A stretch of 20,530 nt of DNA, from positions 1-20,530 of the forward strand of contig JALOKS010000011.1 in assembly GCA_025456385.1 (NCBI GenBank). Direction: 5' to 3'. Positions 1-6,889 of this stretch are shown in pieces. The DNA is from Thermoanaerobaculales bacterium (GTDB taxonomy: Bacteria > Acidobacteriota > Thermoanaerobaculia > Thermoanaerobaculales > Sulfomarinibacteraceae). Both the position numbers and the translations under genes were made by a program. How positions within the stretch are numbered: the first letter of the stretch is position 1; each line of letters begins with the position of its first letter. The notes below the pieces were generated by a model. It worked only from the letters and a program-made list of their open reading frames with translations. It searched no databases and was not told where the DNA came from.

Positions 1-1
1 G

Positions 2-1183
2 CTCGCCAACGCCCGCGTGCGCATCTCGCCGCCGAGGATCCGAGGCCTCCGGACCTCGAGCGGCACCGAGGACATCGAGGTCAAGGTCTTCGGGGAGGAC
101 CTCGCGACCCTGCGCCAGATAGGGCTGGACATCGGCGCCCGCCTCGAGGAGATGCAGGGCCTGGCTGCGGTCCAGAGCACCTACGAGGAGATCGTCCCGG
201 AGGTGCGGGTGGAGCTCGACCGCCGGCGGGCCGCCGACCTCGGCCTCGATGTCGGTGAGCTCGGGCGCACCGTGCGCACGGCCGTCGGCGGCTCGGTGCC
301 GACCCGCTTCACCGAAGGGGACCGCGAGTTCGACATCCGGGTACGCTTTCCGCCGGCCGCGGTCACGACTGCGGCCGACCTCGCCGTGCTGCCGATGTTC
401 CCGCGCAGCGGTCAGCCGCTGAGACTGCGCGACGTGGCGACCGTCTCGGAGGGCCTCGCGCCGCCGGAGATCTCGCGGGAGAACCAGAACCGGCTGGTGC
501 GGATCACGGCGTCGGTGCTGCCGGCGACCTGGTCGGTCGGTGAGGCCACCACCGCCGTACGCGAGAGCCTCGACGGCTTCCCTCTTCCCGACGGCTACCG
601 CCTGCTCTACGGCGGCCAGGAGGAAGCGATCAAGGAGAACCGCCGCACGCTCCTGACTGCCATCGCCCTCGCCGTCTTCATGGTCTTCGCGGTCATGGCC
701 GTGCAGTACGAGTCCCTGGTCAACCCGCTGGTGATCATGATCGCGATCCCGATGGCGCTGGTGGGCGTGGTCGCCGCGCTGCTGCTGACCGGGCTCCCGG
801 CCTCCGCGCCGGTGATGCTCGGCCTCATCCTCCTCGCGGGCATCGTCGTCAACAACGGCATCCTGCTGGTCGAGTACATCGAGATCCGGCGCCGGGGAGG
901 CGAGGTCGCCCGGTACGACGCCGTGCTCGAGGGGGCGCCGCTGCGCGTGCGGCCGATCCTGATGACGGTGAGCACCACCGTCATCGGCATGCTCCCGCTG
1001 GCCCTGAACCCGGCCGAGGGCGCCGAGCTCATGGCGCCGCTCGCGGTGACGGTGATCGGCGGCCTCGTGCTGTCGACCGCGTTGACCCTGTACGTGGTGC
1101 CGTGCCTGTACCTGGGTTTGACGGCCATCGCCGACAGGCTGCGCGCGCGCTTCGTGGTGGGAGGCGGCGGAAGCAGGGCGTAG
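2..1183 (+). CDS. Efflux RND transporter permease (HAE1-type), C-terminal part; 5' end outside window
   Basis: Inner-membrane proton-driven pump subunit that exports drugs or other small molecules with a periplasmic adaptor and an outer-membrane channel. The reading frame is open to the left edge, and the GTG at 17 is internal, because coding-quality sequence (LANARVRISPPRIRG) continues upstream. The visible 393 residues cover the second periplasmic porter/docking region (GTEDIEVKVFGEDL, then DRRRAADLGLDVGELGRTVRTAVGG) and the last membrane block: FMVFAVMAVQYESLVNPLVI, MLGLILLAGIVVNNGILLVEYI, RVRPILMTVSTTVIGMLPLAL and VTVIGGLVLSTALTLYVVPCLY. These are standard RND landmarks. The proton-relay aspartates of TM4 lie in the missing N-terminal half, so function cannot be checked here. 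The family is very confident; the substrate is unknown. It stops 30 nt before the OPT gene. Confidence 0.93.
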   Translation, partial: LANARVRISPPRIRGLRTSSGTEDIEVKVFGEDLATLRQIGLDIGARLEEMQGLAAVQSTYEEIVPEVRVELDRRRAADLGLDVGELGRTVRTAVGGSVPTRFTEGDREFDIRVRFPPAAVTTAADLAVLPMFPRSGQPLRLRDVATVSEGLAPPEISRENQNRLVRITASVLPATWSVGEATTAVRESLDGFPLPDGYRLLYGGQEEAIKENRRTLLTAIALAVFMVFAVMAVQYESLVNPLVIMIAIPMALVGVVAALLLTGLPASAPVMLGLILLAGIVVNNGILLVEYIEIRRRGGEVARYDAVLEGAPLRVRPILMTVSTTVIGMLPLALNPAEGAELMAPLAVTVIGGLVLSTALTLYVVPCLYLGLTAIADRLRARFVVGGGGSRA

Positions 1184-1213
1184 AATGCCCCCGTCGCGCG
1201 AACGGGGGTCACG
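1181..1213 (+). promoter_or_regulatory. -10-like box and hairpin covering the ribosome-binding site of the OPT gene
   Basis: A TAGAAT -10-like hexamer (1181-1186) overlaps the RND stop codon. Just after it, CCCCCGT (1188-1194) can pair perfectly with ACGGGGG (1202-1208) across a 7-nt loop. The 3' arm is the only Shine-Dalgarno-like sequence before the ATG at 1214, so the hairpin would hide the ribosome-binding site. No convincing -35 box is visible. The pairing is seen directly; a regulatory role is inference. Confidence 0.35.
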
Positions 1214-3256
1214 ATGGGCGAAGCCGAGCCACGCCTGAAGCTGCCGGAGAACGCCTACCGCGAGCTCGCTCCGGGAGAGAGCTACCGCCCGGTGCACGAG
1301 GACGATCGCGGGGTGCTCGAGGTCACCCTCCGCTCGGTCGCCATCGGCTTCGGCATGGCGGTCGTGTTCTCGGCGGCGGCGGCCTACATCGCGCTCAAGC
1401 TCGGCCAGGGCATCGAGTCGGCGATCCCGATCTCGATCCTCGCCATCGGCCTCTCGGCCGTCCTGGCCCGACGCTCGACGCTGCTCGAGAACGTCAACAT
1501 CCTCGCCATCGGGGCGACCTCGGGGATCCTGGTCGGCGGGTCGGTGTTCACGATGCCGGCGATCTTCGTCCTCGGGCTCGAGGACCGCACCTCCTTCTTC
1601 CAGATCTTCATCGTGCCGTTCCTCGGCGCCGCCCTGGGCGTGCTGTTCCTGATTCCGTTCCGCCGCTACTTCGTGGCCGAAATGCACGGCAGGCTGCCGT
1701 TCCCTGAGGGCACCGCGATCACCGAGATCCTCATGACCGGGGAGCGCGGCGGCCGGCAGGCCAAGGTGCTGGTGTCGGCGATGGGGATCGGCTTTCTCTT
1801 CGACTTTCTGTCGCTCACCTTCAGCGCCTGGCGCGACGTCTTCACGACCTCGCTGGTGCCGGCCCTCGACGGCCTCACCCACAAGGTCAAGGCGGTGTTC
1901 GCCATCAACACCTCGGCGGCGGTGCTCGGCCTCGGCTACATCATCGGCGTCCGCTACGCCTCGATCATCTGTGCCGGGTCCTTCCTCAGCTACTTCGTGC
2001 TGGTGCCGATCGTGGCCTGGTTCGGCGCCCACATCCCCGGACCGGTCGGCGACGTCGCGGTTCCGATCACTGGCCTGAGCGCCGAGGACATCTTCTTCGA
2101 GTACGTGCGCTTCATCGGCATCGGCGGCATCTTCATGGCCGGCATCATCTCGATCGTCAAGATGTCGCCGGTGATGGTGCAGGCAACGCGCAAGGCCGCC
2201 GCCGAAATCCGCAAGCTCGCGTCCGGTGGCCTCGAGCGCTCCACCCACCGCACCGACTCGGACATCCCGCTCGGCGTGGTGGCGCTGCTGACGGTGGTCG
2301 TCGCGGGCGCGATCTGGATCTACTTCCGCTACTCGGTGCTGGCCGGGCTCCCCGGCGCGACGCGGCTCGCGACCTTGAGCCTGGTCCTGACCCTGGTCAT
2401 CTCGTTCCTGTTCGCGGCGGTGTCCGCGTGGGCGGTGGCCATGATCTCGATCACGCCGATCTCGGGCATGACCCTGACGACGCTGATCGTGGCTGCTGTG
2501 TTCCTCGCCAAGCTCGGACTCTCCGGCCCCGAGGGCATGCTGGCGACCCTCCTCATCGGCGGCGTGGTCTGCACCGCGCTGTCGATGACCGGGTCCCTGG
2601 TCACCGAGTTCAAGATCTCGTACTGGCTCGGTGCCACACCGCGCCGCGTCCAGTGGTCGAACATCGTCGCGGCGGCGGTCGCCTCGATCACGGTCACCGG
2701 CGCGATCATGCTCTTCGCCTCGACGAAGGGCTACCTGGCCTCGGCGGCTCATCCCGAGCCGATGCCGGCGCCCCAGGCCAATGCCATGGCGGCGGTGATT
2801 CAGAGCGTCATGTCGACAGCCGAGGCGCCCTGGCTGCTGTACGGGGTCGGCGCCGCCATCGCCCTGATCGTCGAGATGCTCGGCATCTCGGCGCTCGCGT
2901 TCGCGCTGGGCATGTACCTGCCGATCGAGCTCAACACGCCGATCCTCTTCGGCGCCCTGGTTGCGGAGTACGTGCGGCGGCGGGCGCCGTCGGAGGAGAG
3001 GCGCAAGGCCCGCAACAACCGTGGCACGCTGATCGCGTCGGGGCTGATCGCCGGCGGCGCCCTGGCGGGTGTGGTCGACGGCGCCCTGAGCTGGGTCGCC
3101 GACGCCCGTGGCGCCGTGCTGTGGCGGTTCGGCAACACCGGCGGCTTCGGGAACTGGGTTGGGCTGGGTATGTTCGGCGCTCTCGCAGCCTACGTCATCT
3201 GGGATGCCTCGCGGGCCGCCGAAGAGGAGGGTGCGGGTCCGGCGATCTCGATGTAG
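1214..3256 (+). CDS. OPT family oligopeptide/metal-chelate transporter
   Basis: Polytopic inner-membrane carrier of the OPT superfamily, whose members take up oligopeptides or metal-ligand complexes. The 680-residue product has a short hydrophilic N-terminus (about 40 residues) followed by many hydrophobic segments, including SVAIGFGMAVVFSAAAAYIA and NVNILAIGATSGILVGGSVF. The conserved prokaryotic OPT block LPFPEGTAITEILMTGERGG lies near residue 165. Late family-typical blocks include TEFKISYWLGATPRRVQWSN and ALAFALGMYLPIELNTPILFG. Length is normal for bacterial OPT proteins. The ATG at 1214 is preceded by GGGGG with 5-nt spacing. It follows the RND gene by 30 nt and may be co-transcribed with it. 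The substrate cannot be told from sequence. Confidence 0.93.
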   Translation: MGEAEPRLKLPENAYRELAPGESYRPVHEDDRGVLEVTLRSVAIGFGMAVVFSAAAAYIALKLGQGIESAIPISILAIGLSAVLARRSTLLENVNILAIGATSGILVGGSVFTMPAIFVLGLEDRTSFFQIFIVPFLGAALGVLFLIPFRRYFVAEMHGRLPFPEGTAITEILMTGERGGRQAKVLVSAMGIGFLFDFLSLTFSAWRDVFTTSLVPALDGLTHKVKAVFAINTSAAVLGLGYIIGVRYASIICAGSFLSYFVLVPIVAWFGAHIPGPVGDVAVPITGLSAEDIFFEYVRFIGIGGIFMAGIISIVKMSPVMVQATRKAAAEIRKLASGGLERSTHRTDSDIPLGVVALLTVVVAGAIWIYFRYSVLAGLPGATRLATLSLVLTLVISFLFAAVSAWAVAMISITPISGMTLTTLIVAAVFLAKLGLSGPEGMLATLLIGGVVCTALSMTGSLVTEFKISYWLGATPRRVQWSNIVAAAVASITVTGAIMLFASTKGYLASAAHPEPMPAPQANAMAAVIQSVMSTAEAPWLLYGVGAAIALIVEMLGISALAFALGMYLPIELNTPILFGALVAEYVRRRAPSEERRKARNNRGTLIASGLIAGGALAGVVDGALSWVADARGAVLWRFGNTGGFGNWVGLGMFGALAAYVIWDASRAAEEEGAGPAISM

Positions 3257-3262
3257 GCCCGA

Positions 3263-3408
3263 CCACCCGCCCGCCCAGATACGAGATACGAGATCCGAGA
3301 TACGACCAGCACCTGGATTCCGCTCGAAGATTGGCATGGGCTCGAGGTTTGTTTCTCATCTCGCACCCGGGGGGTGGGTGGATCTCGTATCTCGGATCTC
3401 GGATCTCG
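3263..3408. repeat. Fold-back element of ATCTCGN heptamer repeats (copy 1)
   Basis: The left arm (3277-3305) is a run of GATACGA/GATCCGA heptamers. The right arm (3381-3408) reads ATCTCGT, ATCTCGG, ATCTCGG and ATCTCG, which is the reverse complement pattern, so the two arms can pair across about 75 nt. One more ATCTCGC unit sits at 3358-3364. A C-rich lead (CCACCCGCCCGCCC, 3263-3276) precedes the left arm, and a G-rich, largely complementary tract (about 3368-3381) precedes the right arm. The element fills most of the 217-nt gap between the OPT gene and tRNA-Gly. A second copy is at 17478-17618. Confidence 0.75.
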
Positions 3409-3421
3409 CTCAACCCCGCGG

Positions 3422-3450
3422 TTGACACCCGCCGCCGGGATTGCTAGATT
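3422..3450 (+). promoter_or_regulatory. Promoter of tRNA-Gly
   Basis: A perfect -35 box TTGACA (3422-3427), a 17-nt spacer and a -10 box TAGATT (3445-3450) lie 23 nt upstream of the tRNA. This geometry matches a strong housekeeping sigma factor promoter. Confidence 0.8.
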
Positions 3451-3473
3451 GTCGCTCCCCGATGGGGCCCTGA

Positions 3474-3548
<75 letters not shown>

Positions 3549-3600
3549 GAAAATCACGGAAAGCAGCCCGGCCGCAGGCCGGGCTTTTTCGTGATTTTTC
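3549..3600 (+). terminator. Two-tier intrinsic terminator after tRNA-Gly
   Basis: The inner hairpin AGCCCGGCC-GCA-GGCCGGGCT (3565-3585) has a perfect 9-bp stem and runs into five T residues (3585-3589). An outer stem pairs AAAATCACG (about 3550-3558) with CGTGATTTT (3590-3598), nesting the first hairpin. This is a strong Rho-independent terminator directly after the tRNA CCA end. Confidence 0.85.
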
Positions 3601-3638
3601 GGAGAAGAATGGCAGGGTGACTGACACGCGGCGGTTTC

Positions 3639-3667
3639 TTGACCCGTGCAGCGGCGTGGACTAGACT
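3639..3667 (+). promoter_or_regulatory. Promoter of tRNA-Cys
   Basis: The -35 box TTGACC (3639-3644), a 17-nt spacer and the -10 box TAGACT (3662-3667) end 12 nt before the tRNA. Position and spacing mirror the tRNA-Gly promoter. Confidence 0.75.
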
Positions 3668-3679
3668 GCGGGGCCTGAA

Positions 3680-3753
3680 GGCGACGTGGCCAAGTGGTAA
3701 GGCAGGGGCCTGCAAAGCCCTTATCCCCGGTTCGAATCCGGGCGTCGCCTCCA
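3680..3753 (+). tRNA. tRNA-Cys (anticodon GCA), CCA encoded
   Basis: The acceptor stem GGCGACG (3680-3686) pairs with CGTCGCC (3743-3749), followed by T and an encoded CCA (3751-3753). The anticodon arm GGGGC-CTGCAAA-GCCCT gives anticodon GCA, cysteine. The T arm CCCGG-TTCGAAT-CCGGG is canonical. It has an independent promoter and is followed by a long hairpin at 3775-3823. Confidence 0.97.
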
Positions 3754-3774
3754 AACCACCCGCCCGACCGCCCA

Positions 3775-3823
3775 TCAATTCATGACGGACGTCCGTCAGA
3801 GACGGTCGTCCGTCATGAATTGA
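3775..3823. terminator. Long perfect hairpin between convergent tRNA-Cys and UGPase gene (likely bidirectional terminator)
   Basis: A 17-bp perfect arm (3775-3791) pairs with 3807-3823. Inside it, after a T/T mismatch, CCGTC pairs with GACGG around an AGA loop. The element also contains the 16-bp palindrome TGACGGACGTCCGTCA (3783-3798). It sits 22 nt after the tRNA and 7 nt after the UGPase stop codon on the other strand, a natural place for a shared terminator. No long T-run follows on either strand, so termination efficiency is uncertain. Confidence 0.6.
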
Positions 3824-3829
3824 AAGCAA

Positions 3830-5239
3830 TCACAGGGCAAGGTTGCCGCGCACCACGGTGCCGTCGGGGATGGTGGTCGGGCGCGCACTGCGGACGACGG
3901 TGTTGCCCTCGACGACGACGCCGGCGCCGAAGGTGATGTCGCCCTCGACCGTCAGGGAGTCACAGCGGCGGAGCGAGGGCGGCCCCCAGGGGAAGCGCGC
4001 CTCGAAGTGGTCGATGAGCCTGAAGAAGCGTGGGTCGAGGCTGACGACGGGTGGGCTCGAGCGGTCGCGGGCGAGGGTCAGACGCCAGTCCGCGCCGAGC
4101 TCGTACGCGTCGGAGCGCACCGCGAGCAGATCGTCGGTGCTCTTGACCGGCGAGAAGCGCCGGCGGGGGACCTGGACCGCCGCCGCCCGCTCGAAGAGCG
4201 AGATGGCACTGCCGGCTGCAGTCTCGAGCTGGTAGACCGCAGGCGAGCTCGGGTCACGGGGGTCGAGGGTCTTGCGGTTGACCAGGGTGGGCAGCGGCAG
4301 GAAGCCGCCGTGCGCCGCCAGCGCGTCGGCCAGGGCTGGCAGCCGCAGCCACAGGTTGTTGGTGTTGAAGAAGCGGTGGCGCCGGAGATCCTGGAACGCC
4401 GCCTCGTCGTCGGCCGCGCACTGGGCCGACTCGCGCAGAGCGAGACGGCCTCCCTGCAGACGGCAGAGGTGACCGCCCTTGCGGTCGGCAGCGGTGCGGA
4501 TCGCGGCCTCGAGCAGGAAGTCGATGCCCTCGTCGGCCATGAACCCGAGGATGGCCGGGTCGAGGACCGCCCCCAGGTTGTCCGCGTTGGAGACGAAGGC
4601 GTACTCGACGCCCGCGTCGAGCAGGGCCTCGAGGGCCCCTGATCCGGCGAGGGCCGTGTAGAGGTCGCCGTGCCCCGGCGGGCACCACCCGAGCTCGGGC
4701 TCGGCCGGCGAGATGGCGGGCGCGAGCAGGACGGCGTTCACCTTGGGTACCCGGTGCTGGATGAAGGACAGCGGCACGTCACCTCGCGCGAGCTCGGGGT
4801 AGGAGGCGAGGACGCGTGCGGCGTCCTCGGCGGTGCGGTAGCTGTCCATCAGCAGCAGCGGCACCGCGGCTCCGGACTCCCGGCGCAGGGCGAGGACCTG
4901 GCGGGCGATGAGGTCGAGAAAGCTGAGCCCGGTCCGGACCTCGAGCAGCGACTTGGCGTGGTCGAGCCCCATCGAGGTCCCCAGGCCGCCGTTGAGCTTG
5001 ATGACCGCGGTCCGCGGCACTGCGTCGACGCCGGCCCTGCGGTGGGACCCCAGTCCGTCTGCGTCCGGGAGCCCGGCCAGCGGCCGGATCGCGTCCTCGG
5101 CGAGGATCCCGCGCTCTCCCGCGAGGAGGCGGCGGAGGTTGAGCCGGAACGAGGCGACCGCGGCCCCTGGCATTCCCTCCCGCTGCATCAGCTCGAGGAA
5201 GGGCGCCTCGGCAGGGTTGGCGGACGGTGCTTCGCTCAC
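3830..5239 (-). CDS. UTP--glucose-1-phosphate uridylyltransferase (eukaryotic-type UDPGP family)
   Basis: Makes UDP-glucose from UTP and glucose-1-phosphate in the cytoplasm, supplying sugar for surface polysaccharides, glycogen-like polymers or trehalose. The product matches the UDPGP family, not bacterial GalU. The nucleotide-binding block AVIKLNGGLGTSMGLDHAKS is followed by LSFLDLIARQVLAL, and later come the block FIQHRVPKVN and the substrate-loop-like stretch EYAFVSNADNLGAVLDPAIL. The C-terminus is a beta-helix-like tail (GDITFGAGVVVEGNTVV). Length, 469 residues, fits the family. I chose the GTG at 5239 because GGGGGAG lies 4 nt before it. A possible TTG start at 5278 would overlap a -10-like TATTAT box. 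It is divergent from the lytic transglycosylase gene. Confidence 0.9.
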   Translation of the reverse strand: MSEAPSANPAEAPFLELMQREGMPGAAVASFRLNLRRLLAGERGILAEDAIRPLAGLPDADGLGSHRRAGVDAVPRTAVIKLNGGLGTSMGLDHAKSLLEVRTGLSFLDLIARQVLALRRESGAAVPLLLMDSYRTAEDAARVLASYPELARGDVPLSFIQHRVPKVNAVLLAPAISPAEPELGWCPPGHGDLYTALAGSGALEALLDAGVEYAFVSNADNLGAVLDPAILGFMADEGIDFLLEAAIRTAADRKGGHLCRLQGGRLALRESAQCAADDEAAFQDLRRHRFFNTNNLWLRLPALADALAAHGGFLPLPTLVNRKTLDPRDPSSPAVYQLETAAGSAISLFERAAAVQVPRRRFSPVKSTDDLLAVRSDAYELGADWRLTLARDRSSPPVVSLDPRFFRLIDHFEARFPWGPPSLRRCDSLTVEGDITFGAGVVVEGNTVVRSARPTTIPDGTVVRGNLAL

Positions 5240-5289
5240 GGTGCTCCCCCGATTCGCGGCGTGGATGCCATAATACAAGGGTGGGCACG
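5240..5289. promoter_or_regulatory. Compact divergent promoter region (UGPase / SLT lytic transglycosylase)
   Basis: Only 50 nt separate the two start codons. On the minus strand TATTAT (5275-5270) is a good -10 box for the UGPase gene, and on the plus strand CATAAT (5268-5273) covers almost the same bases. Clear -35 boxes are not visible. Shine-Dalgarno sequences are GGGGGAG for the minus-strand gene and AAGGGTGGG for the plus-strand gene. The near-complete overlap means the two promoters could compete. Confidence 0.5.
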
Positions 5290-5937
5290 ATGCGAACGAC
5301 CCTGGCAGGGGTCTTGCTCCTGGCGGCGGCGTCGCCGTGCGCGGCCAACGGCGCGGTCGCCACCGGCGACCGCACGGTGCGCGCGACCGACCGCAGCGAC
5401 CTGCGGCGGATGGTGGGCCGCGTCAGCGAGGAGTGCGGCCTCGACCCGCGTCTGGTGGACGCTCTCGTGCGCGTCGAGTCGGACTACGACCCGCGGGCGG
5501 TCAGCCGCAAGGGCGCGATGGGCCTGATGCAGCTGATGCCGGAGACCGCGCGCCGGCTCGAGGTCGACGACCCCTTCGACCCCGAGGAGAACGTGCGCGG
5601 CGGGACGCGGGAGCTGTCGCGGCTGGTCGACCGGTACGCCGGCAACCTGCAGCTCGCGCTCGCCGCCTACAACGCGGGCGAGGGTGCGGTGGCGCAGCAC
5701 AGCGGCATTCCTCCCTACACCGAGACCCGGAACTACGTCGCCCGCATTCTCAGCCTCTACACCGGCCGCCCGTACAGCCTCGGCGGCGCCTACCGGGCCG
5801 CGCCGGTTCGTCTGCTCCGCGGGCCCGAGGGAGCGGCCGTGATCACCAACGTCGCGAGCGACGGCCGTCTGTCCGCTGCCGCCGATTCGCCCCTGGCCGG
5901 CGGTCCGCTGCGGGGCGGTTTCGGACTCGCGAAGTAG
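5290..5937 (+). CDS. Lytic transglycosylase, SLT/GH23 domain, secreted
   Basis: Periplasmic enzyme that cleaves the MurNAc-GlcNAc bond of peptidoglycan, leaving 1,6-anhydro-MurNAc ends. The 215-residue product starts with a signal peptide (MRTTLAGVLLLAAASPCAAN). The SLT domain spans about residues 40-160: ALVRVESDYDP carries the predicted catalytic Glu (about residue 63), GLMQLMPETA is the classic GxMQxxP block, and LAAYNAGEGAV is the third signature. The ATG at 5290 has AAGGGTGGG upstream, and the earlier in-frame GTG/ATG codons run into the divergent gene. The last 40 residues look disordered. It lies 70 nt before the TatT-TRAP operon and points the same way. Confidence 0.93.
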   Translation: MRTTLAGVLLLAAASPCAANGAVATGDRTVRATDRSDLRRMVGRVSEECGLDPRLVDALVRVESDYDPRAVSRKGAMGLMQLMPETARRLEVDDPFDPEENVRGGTRELSRLVDRYAGNLQLALAAYNAGEGAVAQHSGIPPYTETRNYVARILSLYTGRPYSLGGAYRAAPVRLLRGPEGAAVITNVASDGRLSAAADSPLAGGPLRGGFGLAK

Positions 5938-5946
5938 GCTGCGGAT

Positions 5947-6003
5947 ACCGTACAATCGGTGCATACCGGGCCCATTCCTGGGATCCCTGCAGCGTGAAAG
6001 GAC
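5947..6003 (+). promoter_or_regulatory. Putative promoter and ribosome-binding site of the TatT-TRAP-mltA operon
   Basis: TACAAT (5951-5956) is a plausible -10 box and is exactly framed by the inverted repeat ACCG (5947-5950) / CGGT (5957-5960), which could be a small operator. No good -35 box is visible. The leader contains the palindromes GGGCCC and GGGATCCC, and AAAGGA (5998-6003) is the Shine-Dalgarno sequence, 5 nt before the GTG at 6008. Confidence 0.4.
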
Positions 6004-6007
6004 CGAG

Positions 6008-6886
6008 GTGTTGAGCGAGCGCTGGCCCCCGACCCGATGGACTGCAGTGCCGGCAGCCGTGCTGCTGGCGAGCTTCGGGTGTGCGTCGCTGATGTCCTCG
6101 GCGACCGCCGGGCTGGCCGACAGCCTGGGTGAGGCGGTGTTGAACCAGAACGACCCCGAGACCGTGCGCGCTGGGGCTCCCGCCTACCTTCTCCTCGTCG
6201 ACGGCCTCATCGCCGACAACCCCGACGACCTCGATCTGCTGCTCGCGGGAGCTCGCCTCTACTCGAGCTATGCCGGAGCCTTCGTGAACGACCCGGAGCG
6301 GGCTGCCCGCCTCGCCCGCAAGGGCCGGGACTACGGCTGGCGGGCGCTGTGCCGGAGCGACCGCCGTGCCTGCGGCAGCTGGTCGGCGCCCTACGCCGAG
6401 TTCGAGGCGGTGGTCTCGAGCATGGGCCCGCGCCAGGTGGCGGCACTCTACGGGGCCGGCGCCGCGTGGGCGGTGTGGATCCGCGCCGCGAGCGACGACT
6501 GGTCGGCGGTCGCCGACAAGGCGCGGGTGGACGCGATGATGCAGCGGGTGGTCGCGCTCGACGGCTCCTACGACGACGGCGGCGCCTTCCTGTACCTCGG
6601 CATTCTGGCGACGCTGCTGCCCGAGGCGATGGGCGGCAGGCCTGAGGACGGGCGGGCCGCCTTCGAGCGAGTGATCGAGCTCTCCGAAGGCCGCAACCTG
6701 ATGGCCAAGGTGCTGCTTGCCGACCGCTACGCGCGCCTCGTCTTCGACCGCGAGCTGCACGATCGGCTCTGCCGCGAGGTCATCGCGGCCGACGCCGAGG
6801 CGCCGGGTCTGACCCTCACCAACACCCTGGCCCAGGCCGAGGCGCGGAGGCTGCTCGCCGACTCGGCGGACTACTTCGGGGAGTGA
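6008..6886 (+). CDS. TRAP transporter TatT component family protein (TPR-like periplasmic helper)
   Basis: Member of the TatT family, first described in Treponema pallidum as an all-helical TPR-like lipoprotein that works with a TRAP binding protein (TPAT systems). The product has 292 residues: a basic N-terminus, a hydrophobic stretch (AVPAAVLLASFGC) with Cys at about residue 25, then helical repeats such as LLLVDGLIADNPDDLDLLLAGARLYSSYAGAF and RNLMAKVLLADRYARLVFDRELH. The sequence before the Cys (SFG) is a poor match to the classic lipobox, so lipidation is likely but not certain. The start is GTG 6008 (AAAGGA upstream); TTG 6011 is also possible. The binding protein gene begins 3 nt downstream, which supports the partnership. 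Confidence 0.88.
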   Translation: MLSERWPPTRWTAVPAAVLLASFGCASLMSSATAGLADSLGEAVLNQNDPETVRAGAPAYLLLVDGLIADNPDDLDLLLAGARLYSSYAGAFVNDPERAARLARKGRDYGWRALCRSDRRACGSWSAPYAEFEAVVSSMGPRQVAALYGAGAAWAVWIRAASDDWSAVADKARVDAMMQRVVALDGSYDDGGAFLYLGILATLLPEAMGGRPEDGRAAFERVIELSEGRNLMAKVLLADRYARLVFDRELHDRLCREVIAADAEAPGLTLTNTLAQAEARRLLADSADYFGE

Positions 6887-6889
6887 CAG

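Noticed and set aside
3680..3823. tRNA-associated integration site or mobile element
   Set aside because: No integrase gene and no repeat of the tRNA 3' end were found in the window.
5938..6007. Possible terminator between the SLT gene and TatT from the GGGCCC and GGGATCCC palindromes
   Set aside because: Both palindromes are short, without loop room or T-run.
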